A DNA stretch of 6,920 bases from Actinomycetota bacterium (GTDB taxonomy: Bacteria > Actinomycetota > Actinomycetes > Nanopelagicales > Nanopelagicaceae). The stretch's first letter is position 1, and every line of letters begins with the position of its first letter. Position numbers and translations under genes: made by a program. This document shows positions 1 to 5,886 of this stretch, in pieces. The DNA lies in the NCBI GenBank assembly GCA_010028225.1, contig RGOY01000065.1:1-6920 (forward strand), read 5' to 3'. The notes beneath the pieces were generated by a model. That model saw only the letters and a list, made by a program, of their open reading frames with translations, was not told the origin of the DNA and did not search any database.

Positions 1-757
1 AAGAGACTCGTTTGGCGCAGACGCTCTCATCATTGGTCGCACAACCAGAGACCATGATCCCATCGGTGCCAACCCCTGGCGCTTTGAGTGGATAGAGCTG
101 GGTCGTTGATGACTCGACATTGACAGCAAAGAGTGCGGCAGAGAGTTGGGCGACATAAAAGTCACGAGGATTGGGTGCTTGCGCTTTTCGTTTCGCATAA
201 CCCGAAAGGGAGAAGATTGCGGCGTAACTCTCTTTTCCTGCAGAGTTCTTCACTCCAGAAATCTCCCAGATGCTTGGTGCAGAGCCTTTTCCAAGGTTGA
301 GTTCGGTCGATGCCTCAAAAGGTAGCGGTGGTTTCTCGGGGAGAAGTTGCTTGAATGTGCCTTTTACTTTGGATCCATCGCTTAACTTCGCGTAGATAGA
401 TTCGATGCAGAACTCATCACTCGCACTTTCGCACGGTCCCATAATCTGATCTGCCCAGAGCGTGTCGACATCTTTGCATTTGGCATCGTTGACGCTAGTG
501 CAATATGGGGCGCTCTCTGGCGGAGACTTCTTATTCTGGTCAACAAGATTGCTGACCGTGCCAAGCAGAGTCTGAGCGTCGTCGTAGATGATTCCAACTT
601 TGTTGACGGAGTTGGACTCTGGACCATTGGAAGGAAAGAGGAAGACGCCTGTCTCTTCATCGTTGATTGCTGTAGAAAGTGGTGAGGCGGAGATGATGAG
701 CGTGGTAGCCATGACCAGGGCGAGTGCGCCCTTGGTGAAAAGATTTCTTGGCCTCAT
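1..757 (-). CDS. Secreted hypothetical protein with three CX7C motifs, 3' end outside the window
   Basis: I do not recognise the family. The minus-strand frame from ATG at 757 stays open for 252 codons to the window edge, so the C-terminus is missing. Residues 1-30 form a clear signal peptide: basic start (MRPRNLFTKG), hydrophobic stretch (ALALVMATTLIISA), likely cleavage after S-T-A at 28-30. The protein is therefore probably exported. The mature part is rich in Ser, Lys and acidic residues and has no transmembrane helix. Six cysteines form three pairs with the same spacing (86/94, 109/117, 239/247), each of the form C-x-[ST]-x-[NSD]-[DE]-x-x-C, which suggests small disulfide-closed loops. 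The start is supported by AAGGA at 769-765, seven bases upstream, and by a promoter-like sequence at 842-814. It lies 125 bp downstream of ychF on the same strand. Reality of the gene is well supported; its function is unknown. Confidence 0.8.
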   Translation of the reverse strand, partial: MRPRNLFTKGALALVMATTLIISASPLSTAINDEETGVFLFPSNGPESNSVNKVGIIYDDAQTLLGTVSNLVDQNKKSPPESAPYCTSVNDAKCKDVDTLWADQIMGPCESASDEFCIESIYAKLSDGSKVKGTFKQLLPEKPPLPFEASTELNLGKGSAPSIWEISGVKNSAGKESYAAIFSLSGYAKRKAQAPNPRDFYVAQLSAALFAVNVESSTTQLYPLKAPGVGTDGIMVSGCATNDESVCAKRVS

Positions 758-813
758 CACGCAATCCTTCCCTGGGCTCTGCCTAGCTACTGCCTGGCAT
801 GCCTAGTTGAAGA

Positions 814-842
814 AATATCCCATAGCAAAAGTTGAGGGTCAA
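814..842 (-). promoter_or_regulatory. Predicted sigma-70-type promoter of the secreted protein gene
   Basis: On the minus strand, TTGACC (842-837, five of six matches to TTGACA) is separated by exactly 17 bases from GATATT (819-814, four of six matches to TATAAT). Transcription would start near 807, giving a leader of about 50 nt that includes the Shine-Dalgarno sequence at 769-765. The leader also carries the 7-base direct repeat CTAGGCA (806-800 and 786-780), of unknown meaning. Prediction from consensus and spacing only. Confidence 0.5.
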
Positions 843-882
843 TGACTCTTAGCGCAAATACCCACTCATTTTGGTGAACAAT

Positions 883-1956
883 TTAGACATTGAACTTGAA
901 CTCGACGACGTCACCATCCTGCATGACGTACTCCTTGCCTTCCATGCGGACTTTGCCTTTGGCTTTTGCCTCGACCATGGATCCACACTCAACTAAGTCG
1001 CGATAGGCGACTACCTCGGCCTTGATGAAGCCGCGTTGAAAATCGGTGTGAATGACGCCTGCAGCAGCCGGCGCGGTATCACCTTTGTGGATTGTCCATG
1101 CTCGTGCTTCCTTGGGGCCAGCGGTGAGATAGGTCTGTAAGCCAAGAGTTTCAAATCCAACTCTGGCCAACGTTGCAAGGCCTGGTTCTTCTAAGCCAAT
1201 CGATTGGAGGAGTTCGAGCGCCTCTGCATCATCGAGTTCGGTTAACTCTGCTTCGGTCTTTGCATCAAGGAATATCGCTTTTGCTGGTTTAACCATGGCA
1301 GAGAGTCGATCACGAAGTGCGCTATCAGAAAGCCCAGAAGCATCTAAGTTGAAAAGATATAAGAATGGCTTGGCGGTAAGAAAGCCAAACTCCTTTAGTA
1401 GATCGAGATCCAGACCTGAACTTGAGAGCAATTTTCCATCGCTCAAGATTTCATTTGCCTTTTTCAATTCATCAAGAACTGCTGATCTCTCTTTATTCTG
1501 GCGGGCCTCTTTCTCCACGCGCTGTAATGACTTTTCGATCGTTTGAAGGTCGGCGAGGGCCAACTCTGTATTGATGGTTTCGATATCGGATGCAGGATCG
1601 ACTTTGCCATCGACATGTACGACATCTGAATCAGAGAATGCGCGGATTACCTGACAAATGGCGTCAGTTTCGCGGATGTTGGCAAGGAATTTATTACCAA
1701 GGCCCGCACCCTCCGATGCACCTTTGACGATCCCAGCAATATCGACGAATGAGACGGTGGCGGGAAGTATGCGCTCAGAGTTGAAGATTTTGGCAAGAAC
1801 CGGCAAGCGCTCATCAGGGACGCCGACGACTCCAACATTGGGCTCAATCGTGGCAAAGGGATAGTTTGCAGCGAGGACGTTGTTCTTTGTCAGCGCATTG
1901 AAGAGGGTGGACTTACCGACATTGGGTAGTCCCACAATTCCTATAGAGAGGCCCAC
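883..1956 (-). CDS. ychF: Redox-responsive ATPase YchF (OLA1/Obg family)
   Basis: YchF is a conserved P-loop NTPase of the Obg family that associates with ribosomes and, in characterised members, hydrolyses ATP rather than GTP. The 357 residues are close to the usual length of about 363. The P-loop GLPNVGKST is at 9-17, the G3 motif DIAG at 72-75, a coiled, charged helical insertion at about 125-175, and the C-terminal TGS-like domain from about 274, ending in the typical DGDVVEFKFNV. The G4-like motif, usually NxxE in this family, reads NLDA (203-206), so the glutamate is replaced. The GTG start at 1956 is chosen because an in-frame TAG lies 12 bases upstream (1971-1969) and family members begin with this same short lead into IGIVGLPNVGKS. 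There is no good Shine-Dalgarno sequence. It diverges from rmuC across 52 bp. Identification is secure. Confidence 0.97.
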   Translation of the reverse strand: MGLSIGIVGLPNVGKSTLFNALTKNNVLAANYPFATIEPNVGVVGVPDERLPVLAKIFNSERILPATVSFVDIAGIVKGASEGAGLGNKFLANIRETDAICQVIRAFSDSDVVHVDGKVDPASDIETINTELALADLQTIEKSLQRVEKEARQNKERSAVLDELKKANEILSDGKLLSSSGLDLDLLKEFGFLTAKPFLYLFNLDASGLSDSALRDRLSAMVKPAKAIFLDAKTEAELTELDDAEALELLQSIGLEEPGLATLARVGFETLGLQTYLTAGPKEARAWTIHKGDTAPAAAGVIHTDFQRGFIKAEVVAYRDLVECGSMVEAKAKGKVRMEGKEYVMQDGDVVEFKFNV

Positions 1957-1965
1957 GAGGGGTAG

Positions 1966-1971
1966 AGCCTA
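1966..1971 (-). promoter_or_regulatory. Candidate -10 box for ychF with a very short leader
   Basis: TAGGCT on the minus strand fits the TAnnnT form of actinobacterial -10 elements. It ends nine bases before the GTG start, so transcription would begin about two or three bases ahead of the codon. No convincing -35 hexamer is visible at 16-18 bases. Weak on its own, but it agrees with the absence of a Shine-Dalgarno sequence. Confidence 0.3.
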
Positions 1972-2008
1972 CGCGCCATTGTCACCGCTACCTGCCACGA
2001 TAGGGGTT

Positions 2009-3208
2009 ATGGATTCACTTCTAGCCCTCCTTCTCGTCCTGGGAGTTTTCGCTGGCATCGCTCTGGGATTTTTCATTGGAAAGAGCGTGACTCGTTCTTC
2101 TCTTGGGGCCGAGGTGATCTCTCTTCAAGCAAGCGTTGATGCAGAGCGTGCGACAGTGATGCGCCTTGAAGCAGAGCGCGCTCGCCGAGTGGAAGAAGAG
2201 AAAGAGGAATTGAGCATCGTGACTGCGATGCGCGATCTCAAAACGAAGATGAGCGATCTTGAGAAGTTGACGCATGACGCTGAAGTTAAACGTGTCGCCG
2301 GTGAGACATCGATCAAAGAACAGATTGAGGCCATGCGCACCGGTAATGAATCACTCCTTCGTCAGACAACAAAACTCACCGGTGCGCTGGCAAACCCTGC
2401 GACGCGAGGTAAATACGGTGAGACGCAATTAGAGATGCTCCTAAAGAATGCCGGACTTGTCGAAGGCGTCCACTATGAACGACAGAAAGAGCGTTCGGGC
2501 GATGATGGCGTAGGAAAGCCAGATATTCGAATCAAAGCGCCAGGTGAGAATGAGTTCTTCATCGACTCTAAGTTTCCACTCGATCGTTTCTGGGAAGCCC
2601 TCGACGAAGAGGATGAAAGTAAGCGTAAGGAGATGATGAAGGATCATGCTGCTGACCTGCTTAAGCATGTAAACGCTCTCGCTAAGCGCGATTATCAGGG
2701 AGCAGGGCAATCCCCTGATTTTGTCGTTCTCTTCGTCCCCTTCGAATCGATTCTCACCGAGGCGCTTATGAGCGATCCTCTCCTGCAGAACAAGGCGTTT
2801 GAGAAGAATGTCTCGATCTCGACTCCTAATACGATGCTTGCGCTGCTTCGTACTGTTGCCTATGTCTTTAATCGTTCGAAGTTAGCTCAGAGCGCATCTG
2901 AGATCCAAGAGCTTGCCGGTGAACTCCTTAAGCGAATCGGAAAGGTCCATGGAAAGATCTCGACGCTTGGCGATCGAATCAAAAGTACCGAAAAGGCATT
3001 CAACGAACTAATTGCTAGCGCTGAGGAGAACATGCTTCGCCCCGCTCGAAAGATCGTCGCTATCGGCGGTCTTAAGGTTGAGAAACTCAAAGCACTTGAC
3101 GGTGTAGAGGGCTCAGTGCGCGAGATCAAAGTCAATGCCGGTGAAGATATAGATATCTTGGAACTTGATGCACCTGAGGAAGAAGAGGCTGATGAAGTCG
3201 AGCGTTGA
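2009..3208 (+). CDS. rmuC: DNA recombination protein RmuC homologue
   Basis: RmuC proteins are membrane-anchored, coiled-coil proteins with a restriction-nuclease-like fold. In E. coli rmuC limits recombination-mediated rearrangement at inverted repeats. This 399-residue protein shows the standard order: an N-terminal transmembrane helix (about 3-24), a charged coiled coil (about 32-115), the conserved GKYGE (134-138), then a PD-(D/E)xK-type core with PD at 171-172 and D-S-K at 186-188 (FIDSKFP), FVPFE at 242-246, and the conserved helix LLRTVAYVFNRSKLAQSA at about 279-296. The tail is very acidic (APEEEEADEVER). The frame stays open upstream to 1880, but ATG 2009 is chosen because the membrane helix follows at once and the extension would run into ychF on the other strand. 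The AGGGG two bases before ATG is too close to be a normal ribosome site. It overlaps the next gene by 17 bases. Confidence 0.93.
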   Translation: MDSLLALLLVLGVFAGIALGFFIGKSVTRSSLGAEVISLQASVDAERATVMRLEAERARRVEEEKEELSIVTAMRDLKTKMSDLEKLTHDAEVKRVAGETSIKEQIEAMRTGNESLLRQTTKLTGALANPATRGKYGETQLEMLLKNAGLVEGVHYERQKERSGDDGVGKPDIRIKAPGENEFFIDSKFPLDRFWEALDEEDESKRKEMMKDHAADLLKHVNALAKRDYQGAGQSPDFVVLFVPFESILTEALMSDPLLQNKAFEKNVSISTPNTMLALLRTVAYVFNRSKLAQSASEIQELAGELLKRIGKVHGKISTLGDRIKSTEKAFNELIASAEENMLRPARKIVAIGGLKVEKLKALDGVEGSVREIKVNAGEDIDILELDAPEEEEADEVER

Positions 3209-3623
3209 TATATCTCGGATCGATCCGAAGAATCGGATAAAAGGACCGGGACTGACAAAGCCTGGCGTTGCAATCCTGCAATCACTTTTCATAGCGCTCT
3301 CGATGGCGATTGAGATATTGATACGAGGAAATGTTGGAGCAGTAACTGGAGTCGCGCTCTGGATTGCTTTCGCAGGAGGTATTTACCTAGGTCGCGTCGG
3401 CACAATCTTTACCTCAGTTGTTGCACCACCACTTGCCTTTGCCTTCTGGATAATCCTGTTGCTGCCGATACTTGGTGGTTCATCACTTCGGATTTCACGC
3501 TTCGCCATTGATTTGGTCTCAGGGCTTGCCGGAATCGCGCCATTCTTGGTTACTGGAGCAGTCGCGGGGTGGATTATCTATTTCGCTCGCGAAAAATCAC
3601 GAGTAGAGAAAGTTAAGCGCTAA
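3192..3623 (+). CDS. DUF6542-type four-helix membrane protein
   Basis: A 143-residue integral membrane protein with a short basic cytoplasmic start and four predicted helices at about 23-42, 48-67, 71-94 and 105-131, followed by a basic tail (AREKSRVEKVKR). The size, helix layout, the R-x-G...VVAPPLAF segment (68-84) and its place next to ispH and xseA match the actinobacterial DUF6542 family, whose function is unknown. The assignment rests on recall of the family pattern. ATG 3192 lies inside the end of rmuC (17-base overlap), with a purine-rich GAGGAAG nine bases upstream, which implies translational coupling with rmuC. TTG/ATG codons at 3165 and 3168 are possible alternatives that would only lengthen the basic start. 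Its TAA at 3621-3623 overlaps the stop codon of convergent ispH. Confidence 0.82.
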   Translation: MKSSVDISRIDPKNRIKGPGLTKPGVAILQSLFIALSMAIEILIRGNVGAVTGVALWIAFAGGIYLGRVGTIFTSVVAPPLAFAFWIILLLPILGGSSLRISRFAIDLVSGLAGIAPFLVTGAVAGWIIYFAREKSRVEKVKR

Positions 3624-4606
3624 ACCTTTCCCGCTGCCTTCATATCTTTTCTTAGCTCTGGCGGAAGTGCAAAGAGCAGGCTCTCCTCCATCGCGGTAAC
3701 CACTTCAACATCTCCATAACCACGTCGCTCTAACTCGGAGAGAAGATCTTGTACCAATATTTCGGGGACAGATGCGCCACTCGAGACTCCTATCGTCTCG
3801 ACTCCTTCGAACCACTCATCCTTCAACTCCGCTGCATAATCAATAAGGAATGCCGACTTTGCTCCATACTCAAGTGATACCTCAACGAGTCGAACAGAGT
3901 TAGAGGAGTTCTTCGACCCAACAACAAGTACAAGATCAGCTTTAGGTGCGATCTGCTTGATTGCAATCTGTCGATTCTGCGTTGCGTAGCAGATGTCATC
4001 ACTTGGCGGATCTTGAAGGTGCGGAAAGCGCTCTTTCAAAATTCGTACCGATTCCAATGTTTCATCAACGCTGAGTGTGGTCTGTGAAAGCCAGGCGAGT
4101 TTCTTAGTTGGATCTACCTGAACTGTTCGCGCTGCATCGAGTCCATCGACAAGGGTGATGTGATCAGGAGCTTCACCCGCAGTGCCTTCCACCTCTTCAT
4201 GTCCGGCATGGCCGATAAGAAGGATCTGCATATCGTCGGCGGCAAACCGCTTCGCCTCATGGTGGACTTTTGTAACGAGAGGACAGGTCGCATCAATTGT
4301 CTTGAGTTGGCGAGATGCTGCTTGCTCATGAACTTTAGGTGAGACGCCGTGAGCCGAGAAGACGACGATTGCGCCCTCTGGAATTTCATCGGTCTCTTCA
4401 ACGAAGATTGCGCCGCGCTTTTCTAGGGTAGAGACAACATGTTTGTTATGCACTATCTGTTTGCGTACATAGACCGGTGCACCATAGAGATCTAACGCCT
4501 TTTCTACCGTGACGACTGCTCGATCAACCCCGGCGCAATACCCTCGAGGCGCAGCCAGCAAGACCTTCTTCACAGAGTGAATCTTAGAGTCAAGCGCCGT
4601 TACCAT
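3620..4606 (-). CDS. ispH: 4-hydroxy-3-methylbut-2-enyl diphosphate reductase
   Basis: IspH is the last enzyme of the MEP isoprenoid pathway. It reduces HMBPP to IPP and DMAPP using a [4Fe-4S] cluster. The three cluster cysteines are present: C24 (PRGYCAGVDRA), C108 (DATCPLVTKVH) and C206 (DICYATQNRQ). Substrate-site residues are also in place: H53 (IVHNKHV), H86 (FSAHGV), H136 and E138 (GHEEVEG), QTTLS at 175-179, SSNS at 234-237 and the SSGAS loop at 275-279. The 328 residues are normal for actinobacterial members. The ATG at 4606 lacks a Shine-Dalgarno sequence. GTG at 4573 is a serious alternative: it gives a 317-residue protein starting MKKVLLAAPRGYCAG, and a TAAGAT box sits just upstream. 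Converges on the DUF6542 gene with overlapping stop codons and diverges from xseA. The function call is secure; the start is not. Confidence 0.97.
   Translation of the reverse strand: MVTALDSKIHSVKKVLLAAPRGYCAGVDRAVVTVEKALDLYGAPVYVRKQIVHNKHVVSTLEKRGAIFVEETDEIPEGAIVVFSAHGVSPKVHEQAASRQLKTIDATCPLVTKVHHEAKRFAADDMQILLIGHAGHEEVEGTAGEAPDHITLVDGLDAARTVQVDPTKKLAWLSQTTLSVDETLESVRILKERFPHLQDPPSDDICYATQNRQIAIKQIAPKADLVLVVGSKNSSNSVRLVEVSLEYGAKSAFLIDYAAELKDEWFEGVETIGVSSGASVPEILVQDLLSELERRGYGDVEVVTAMEESLLFALPPELRKDMKAAGKV
4581..4586 (-). promoter_or_regulatory. Candidate -10 box for a leaderless ispH start at GTG 4573
   Basis: TAAGAT on the minus strand fits TAnnnT (five of six to TATAAT) and ends seven bases before the in-frame GTG at 4573. 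If used, ispH mRNA would be leaderless and the protein 11 residues shorter than the longest reading. It competes with the ATG at 4606 as the true start. Confidence 0.35.
4601..4606 (+). promoter_or_regulatory. Candidate -10 box of a leaderless xseA transcript
   Basis: TACCAT fits the actinobacterial TAnnnT form and lies at exactly -12 to -7 if transcription starts on the A of the xseA ATG (4613). No Shine-Dalgarno sequence precedes that ATG, which agrees with a leaderless mRNA. The -35 region (about 4577-4583) is poor. On the other strand the same six bases are the first two codons (ATG GTA) of the long ispH reading. Confidence 0.45.
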
Positions 4607-4612
4607 CTCGCC

Positions 4613-5845
4613 ATGCTTGAAACCTCGATTGATTCCCCGGCACCAGTACGCGTGGTCTCTGAAGCCATCAAAGAATGGATTGGAAAACTGGGGCCAATCT
4701 GGGTCGAAGGTGAGCTATCTCAAGTCGATGACCGCAAAGGTTCGACGATGATATTCATGCGACTTCGAGATACATCAGCAGAGATGTCTATATCGGTTTC
4801 ATGTCATCGATCAGTCTTCGCCGCTGTCGCACCTCTTCCAGCTAATGCTCGGATCAAAGTCTTCTCAAAGGTCAACTTCTATACCGGAAATGGATCGCTC
4901 TCGCTCAACGCACGCGAAATCCATCACGTAGGAATCGGAGAACTCTTAGCGCGATTAGAAGCGCTCAAGAAGATTCTTGCTGCTGAAGGGCTCTTCGCTG
5001 CATCAAGAAAGAAAGTGCTTCCCTTCTTGCCACGGCGAATCGGTCTGATCTGTGGGAGAAACAGCGCGGCTGAGAAAGATGTCGTTGAGAATGCTCGACG
5101 GAGATGGCCAGCTGTCGAGTTTGAAATTCGAGAAGTTGCGGTTCAAGGTGCGAGCGCAGTCTCAGAGGTAAGCAAAGCCCTTAAGGAACTCGATGACCAC
5201 AGTGAGGTCGATGTCATCATCATTACTCGAGGTGGAGGCTCCTTCGAAGATCTCTTGCCATTCTCTGACGAGGGATTAGTACGACTAGTCGCAGCCTGCA
5301 AGAAGCCTGTCGTAAGTGCCATTGGCCATGAACAAGACACCCCATTGATCGATCTTGTCGCGGATTTTCGAGCATCAACACCCACTGATGCAGCCAAGCG
5401 TGTTGTGCCCGACATTGCCGAAGAGAACAAGATGTTAGGTGAGAGAGGAGCTCGGCTACTTAGGGCTATCAAGAATCTCATCGATGGTGAGGTTGGCGAG
5501 GTGAAAGGGCTTGCATCGCGACCCATCATGCGAGATCCGATGTTATTGGTCACACCCCTCGTTGAAGATCTCTCTACCGCGAAAAAGAATCTGCGCCAAG
5601 AGATTCGACACCTCATCGAATTAACAGAGGGTGAACTCACCCAATCCGTATCGCAACTACGAGCGCTATCTCCTCGCGCCGTTCTCAACCGTGGCTATGC
5701 TGTAGTTCAGCGAAGTGATGGCAACCTCGTGCGAAGTTATGACGAGATCCCGCTTGATTCAACAATATGGCTCAGATTTGCACGTGGTAGCGCCACCGCT
5801 ACCGTCCGCGCAACAAGTGAGGTTATTGAAAAACCCAAGTCATAG
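4613..5845 (+). CDS. xseA: Exodeoxyribonuclease VII large subunit
   Basis: XseA is the catalytic subunit of exonuclease VII, which degrades single-stranded DNA from both ends in complex with several XseB chains. The 410 residues contain an N-terminal OB-fold (about 10-105, with IWVEGELSQ at 29-37), then the catalytic domain: PRRIGLICGRNSAAEKDV (140-157), the glycine-rich TRGGGSFEDLLPFSDE (205-220), SAIGHEQDTPLIDLVAD (235-251) with RASTPTDAA after it, a helical region for XseB contact (about 265-350), and the conserved LSPRAVLNRGYAVVQ (352-366). It is shorter than E. coli XseA (456), mainly in the helical part. ATG 4613 is preferred over GTG 4577 because the longer form would overlap ispH and adds residues (MNLRVKRRYHLA) with no family counterpart. 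The partner gene xseB is separated from it by the hcp-like gene rather than following directly. Confidence 0.96.
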   Translation: MLETSIDSPAPVRVVSEAIKEWIGKLGPIWVEGELSQVDDRKGSTMIFMRLRDTSAEMSISVSCHRSVFAAVAPLPANARIKVFSKVNFYTGNGSLSLNAREIHHVGIGELLARLEALKKILAAEGLFAASRKKVLPFLPRRIGLICGRNSAAEKDVVENARRRWPAVEFEIREVAVQGASAVSEVSKALKELDDHSEVDVIIITRGGGSFEDLLPFSDEGLVRLVAACKKPVVSAIGHEQDTPLIDLVADFRASTPTDAAKRVVPDIAEENKMLGERGARLLRAIKNLIDGEVGEVKGLASRPIMRDPMLLVTPLVEDLSTAKKNLRQEIRHLIELTEGELTQSVSQLRALSPRAVLNRGYAVVQRSDGNLVRSYDEIPLDSTIWLRFARGSATATVRATSEVIEKPKS

Positions 5846-5854
5846 GACTAGCCT
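5826..5854 (+). promoter_or_regulatory. Predicted promoter of the hcp-like gene inside the end of xseA
   Basis: TTGAAA (5826-5831, five of six to TTGACA) and TAGCCT (5849-5854, TAnnnT form) are separated by exactly 17 bases. The start point would be near 5860-5862, leaving a leader of about 26 nt with a good Shine-Dalgarno sequence. The -35 lies within the last xseA codons and the -10 just after its stop. This is the best-formed plus-strand promoter I see in the window. It suggests the hcp-like gene is transcribed independently of xseA. Confidence 0.55.
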
Positions 5855-5880
5855 CTTCGATATTCCCATCTATCGAAAGG
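5852..5880 (+). promoter_or_regulatory. Stem-loop covering the hcp-like gene's ribosome binding site
   Basis: TTCGATA (5856-5862) and TATCGAA (5871-5877) are a perfect inverted repeat around an 8-base loop (5863-5870). Skipping C5855, CCT (5852-5854) pairs with AGG (5878-5880), giving a 10-bp stem. The 3' arm contains the whole Shine-Dalgarno sequence GAAAGG (5875-5880), six bases before the ATG. In a message read through from xseA the site would be paired. A message started at the predicted promoter (about 5861) would lack most of the 5' arm. It could instead be a dimeric-repressor operator over the start point. Confidence 0.55.
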
Positions 5881-5886
5881 CTACAT

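Noticed and set aside
382..660. Minus-strand 92-codon open frame within the left region
   Set aside because: It lies in another frame of the secreted protein gene (757 to 1). That gene has a signal peptide, a good ribosome site and regularly spaced cysteines, while this frame shows no recognisable features.
779..806. Repeated GCCTAG and the palindrome GGCATGCC between ychF and the secreted protein gene, considered as a ychF terminator
   Set aside because: The palindrome has no loop and no T-run follows. The copies are direct rather than inverted, so they do not form a stable hairpin together.
1958..2007. AGGGGT repeated at 1958-1963 and 2002-2007, and GGTAG/CTACC (1961-1965, 1988-1992), in the ychF-rmuC spacer, considered as an operator
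   Set aside because: Five- and six-base matches are expected by chance in such a stretch, and the arms do not sit symmetrically around either promoter candidate.
2887..3285. 132-codon open frame antisense to the end of rmuC
   Set aside because: Serine-rich composition mirrors the acidic RmuC tail on the other strand. No start signal or domain is visible.
5143..5688. 181-codon open frame antisense to xseA
   Set aside because: Rich in Ser and Arg, as is typical of the complement of a real gene, with no motif, and it fully overlaps well-conserved XseA sequence.
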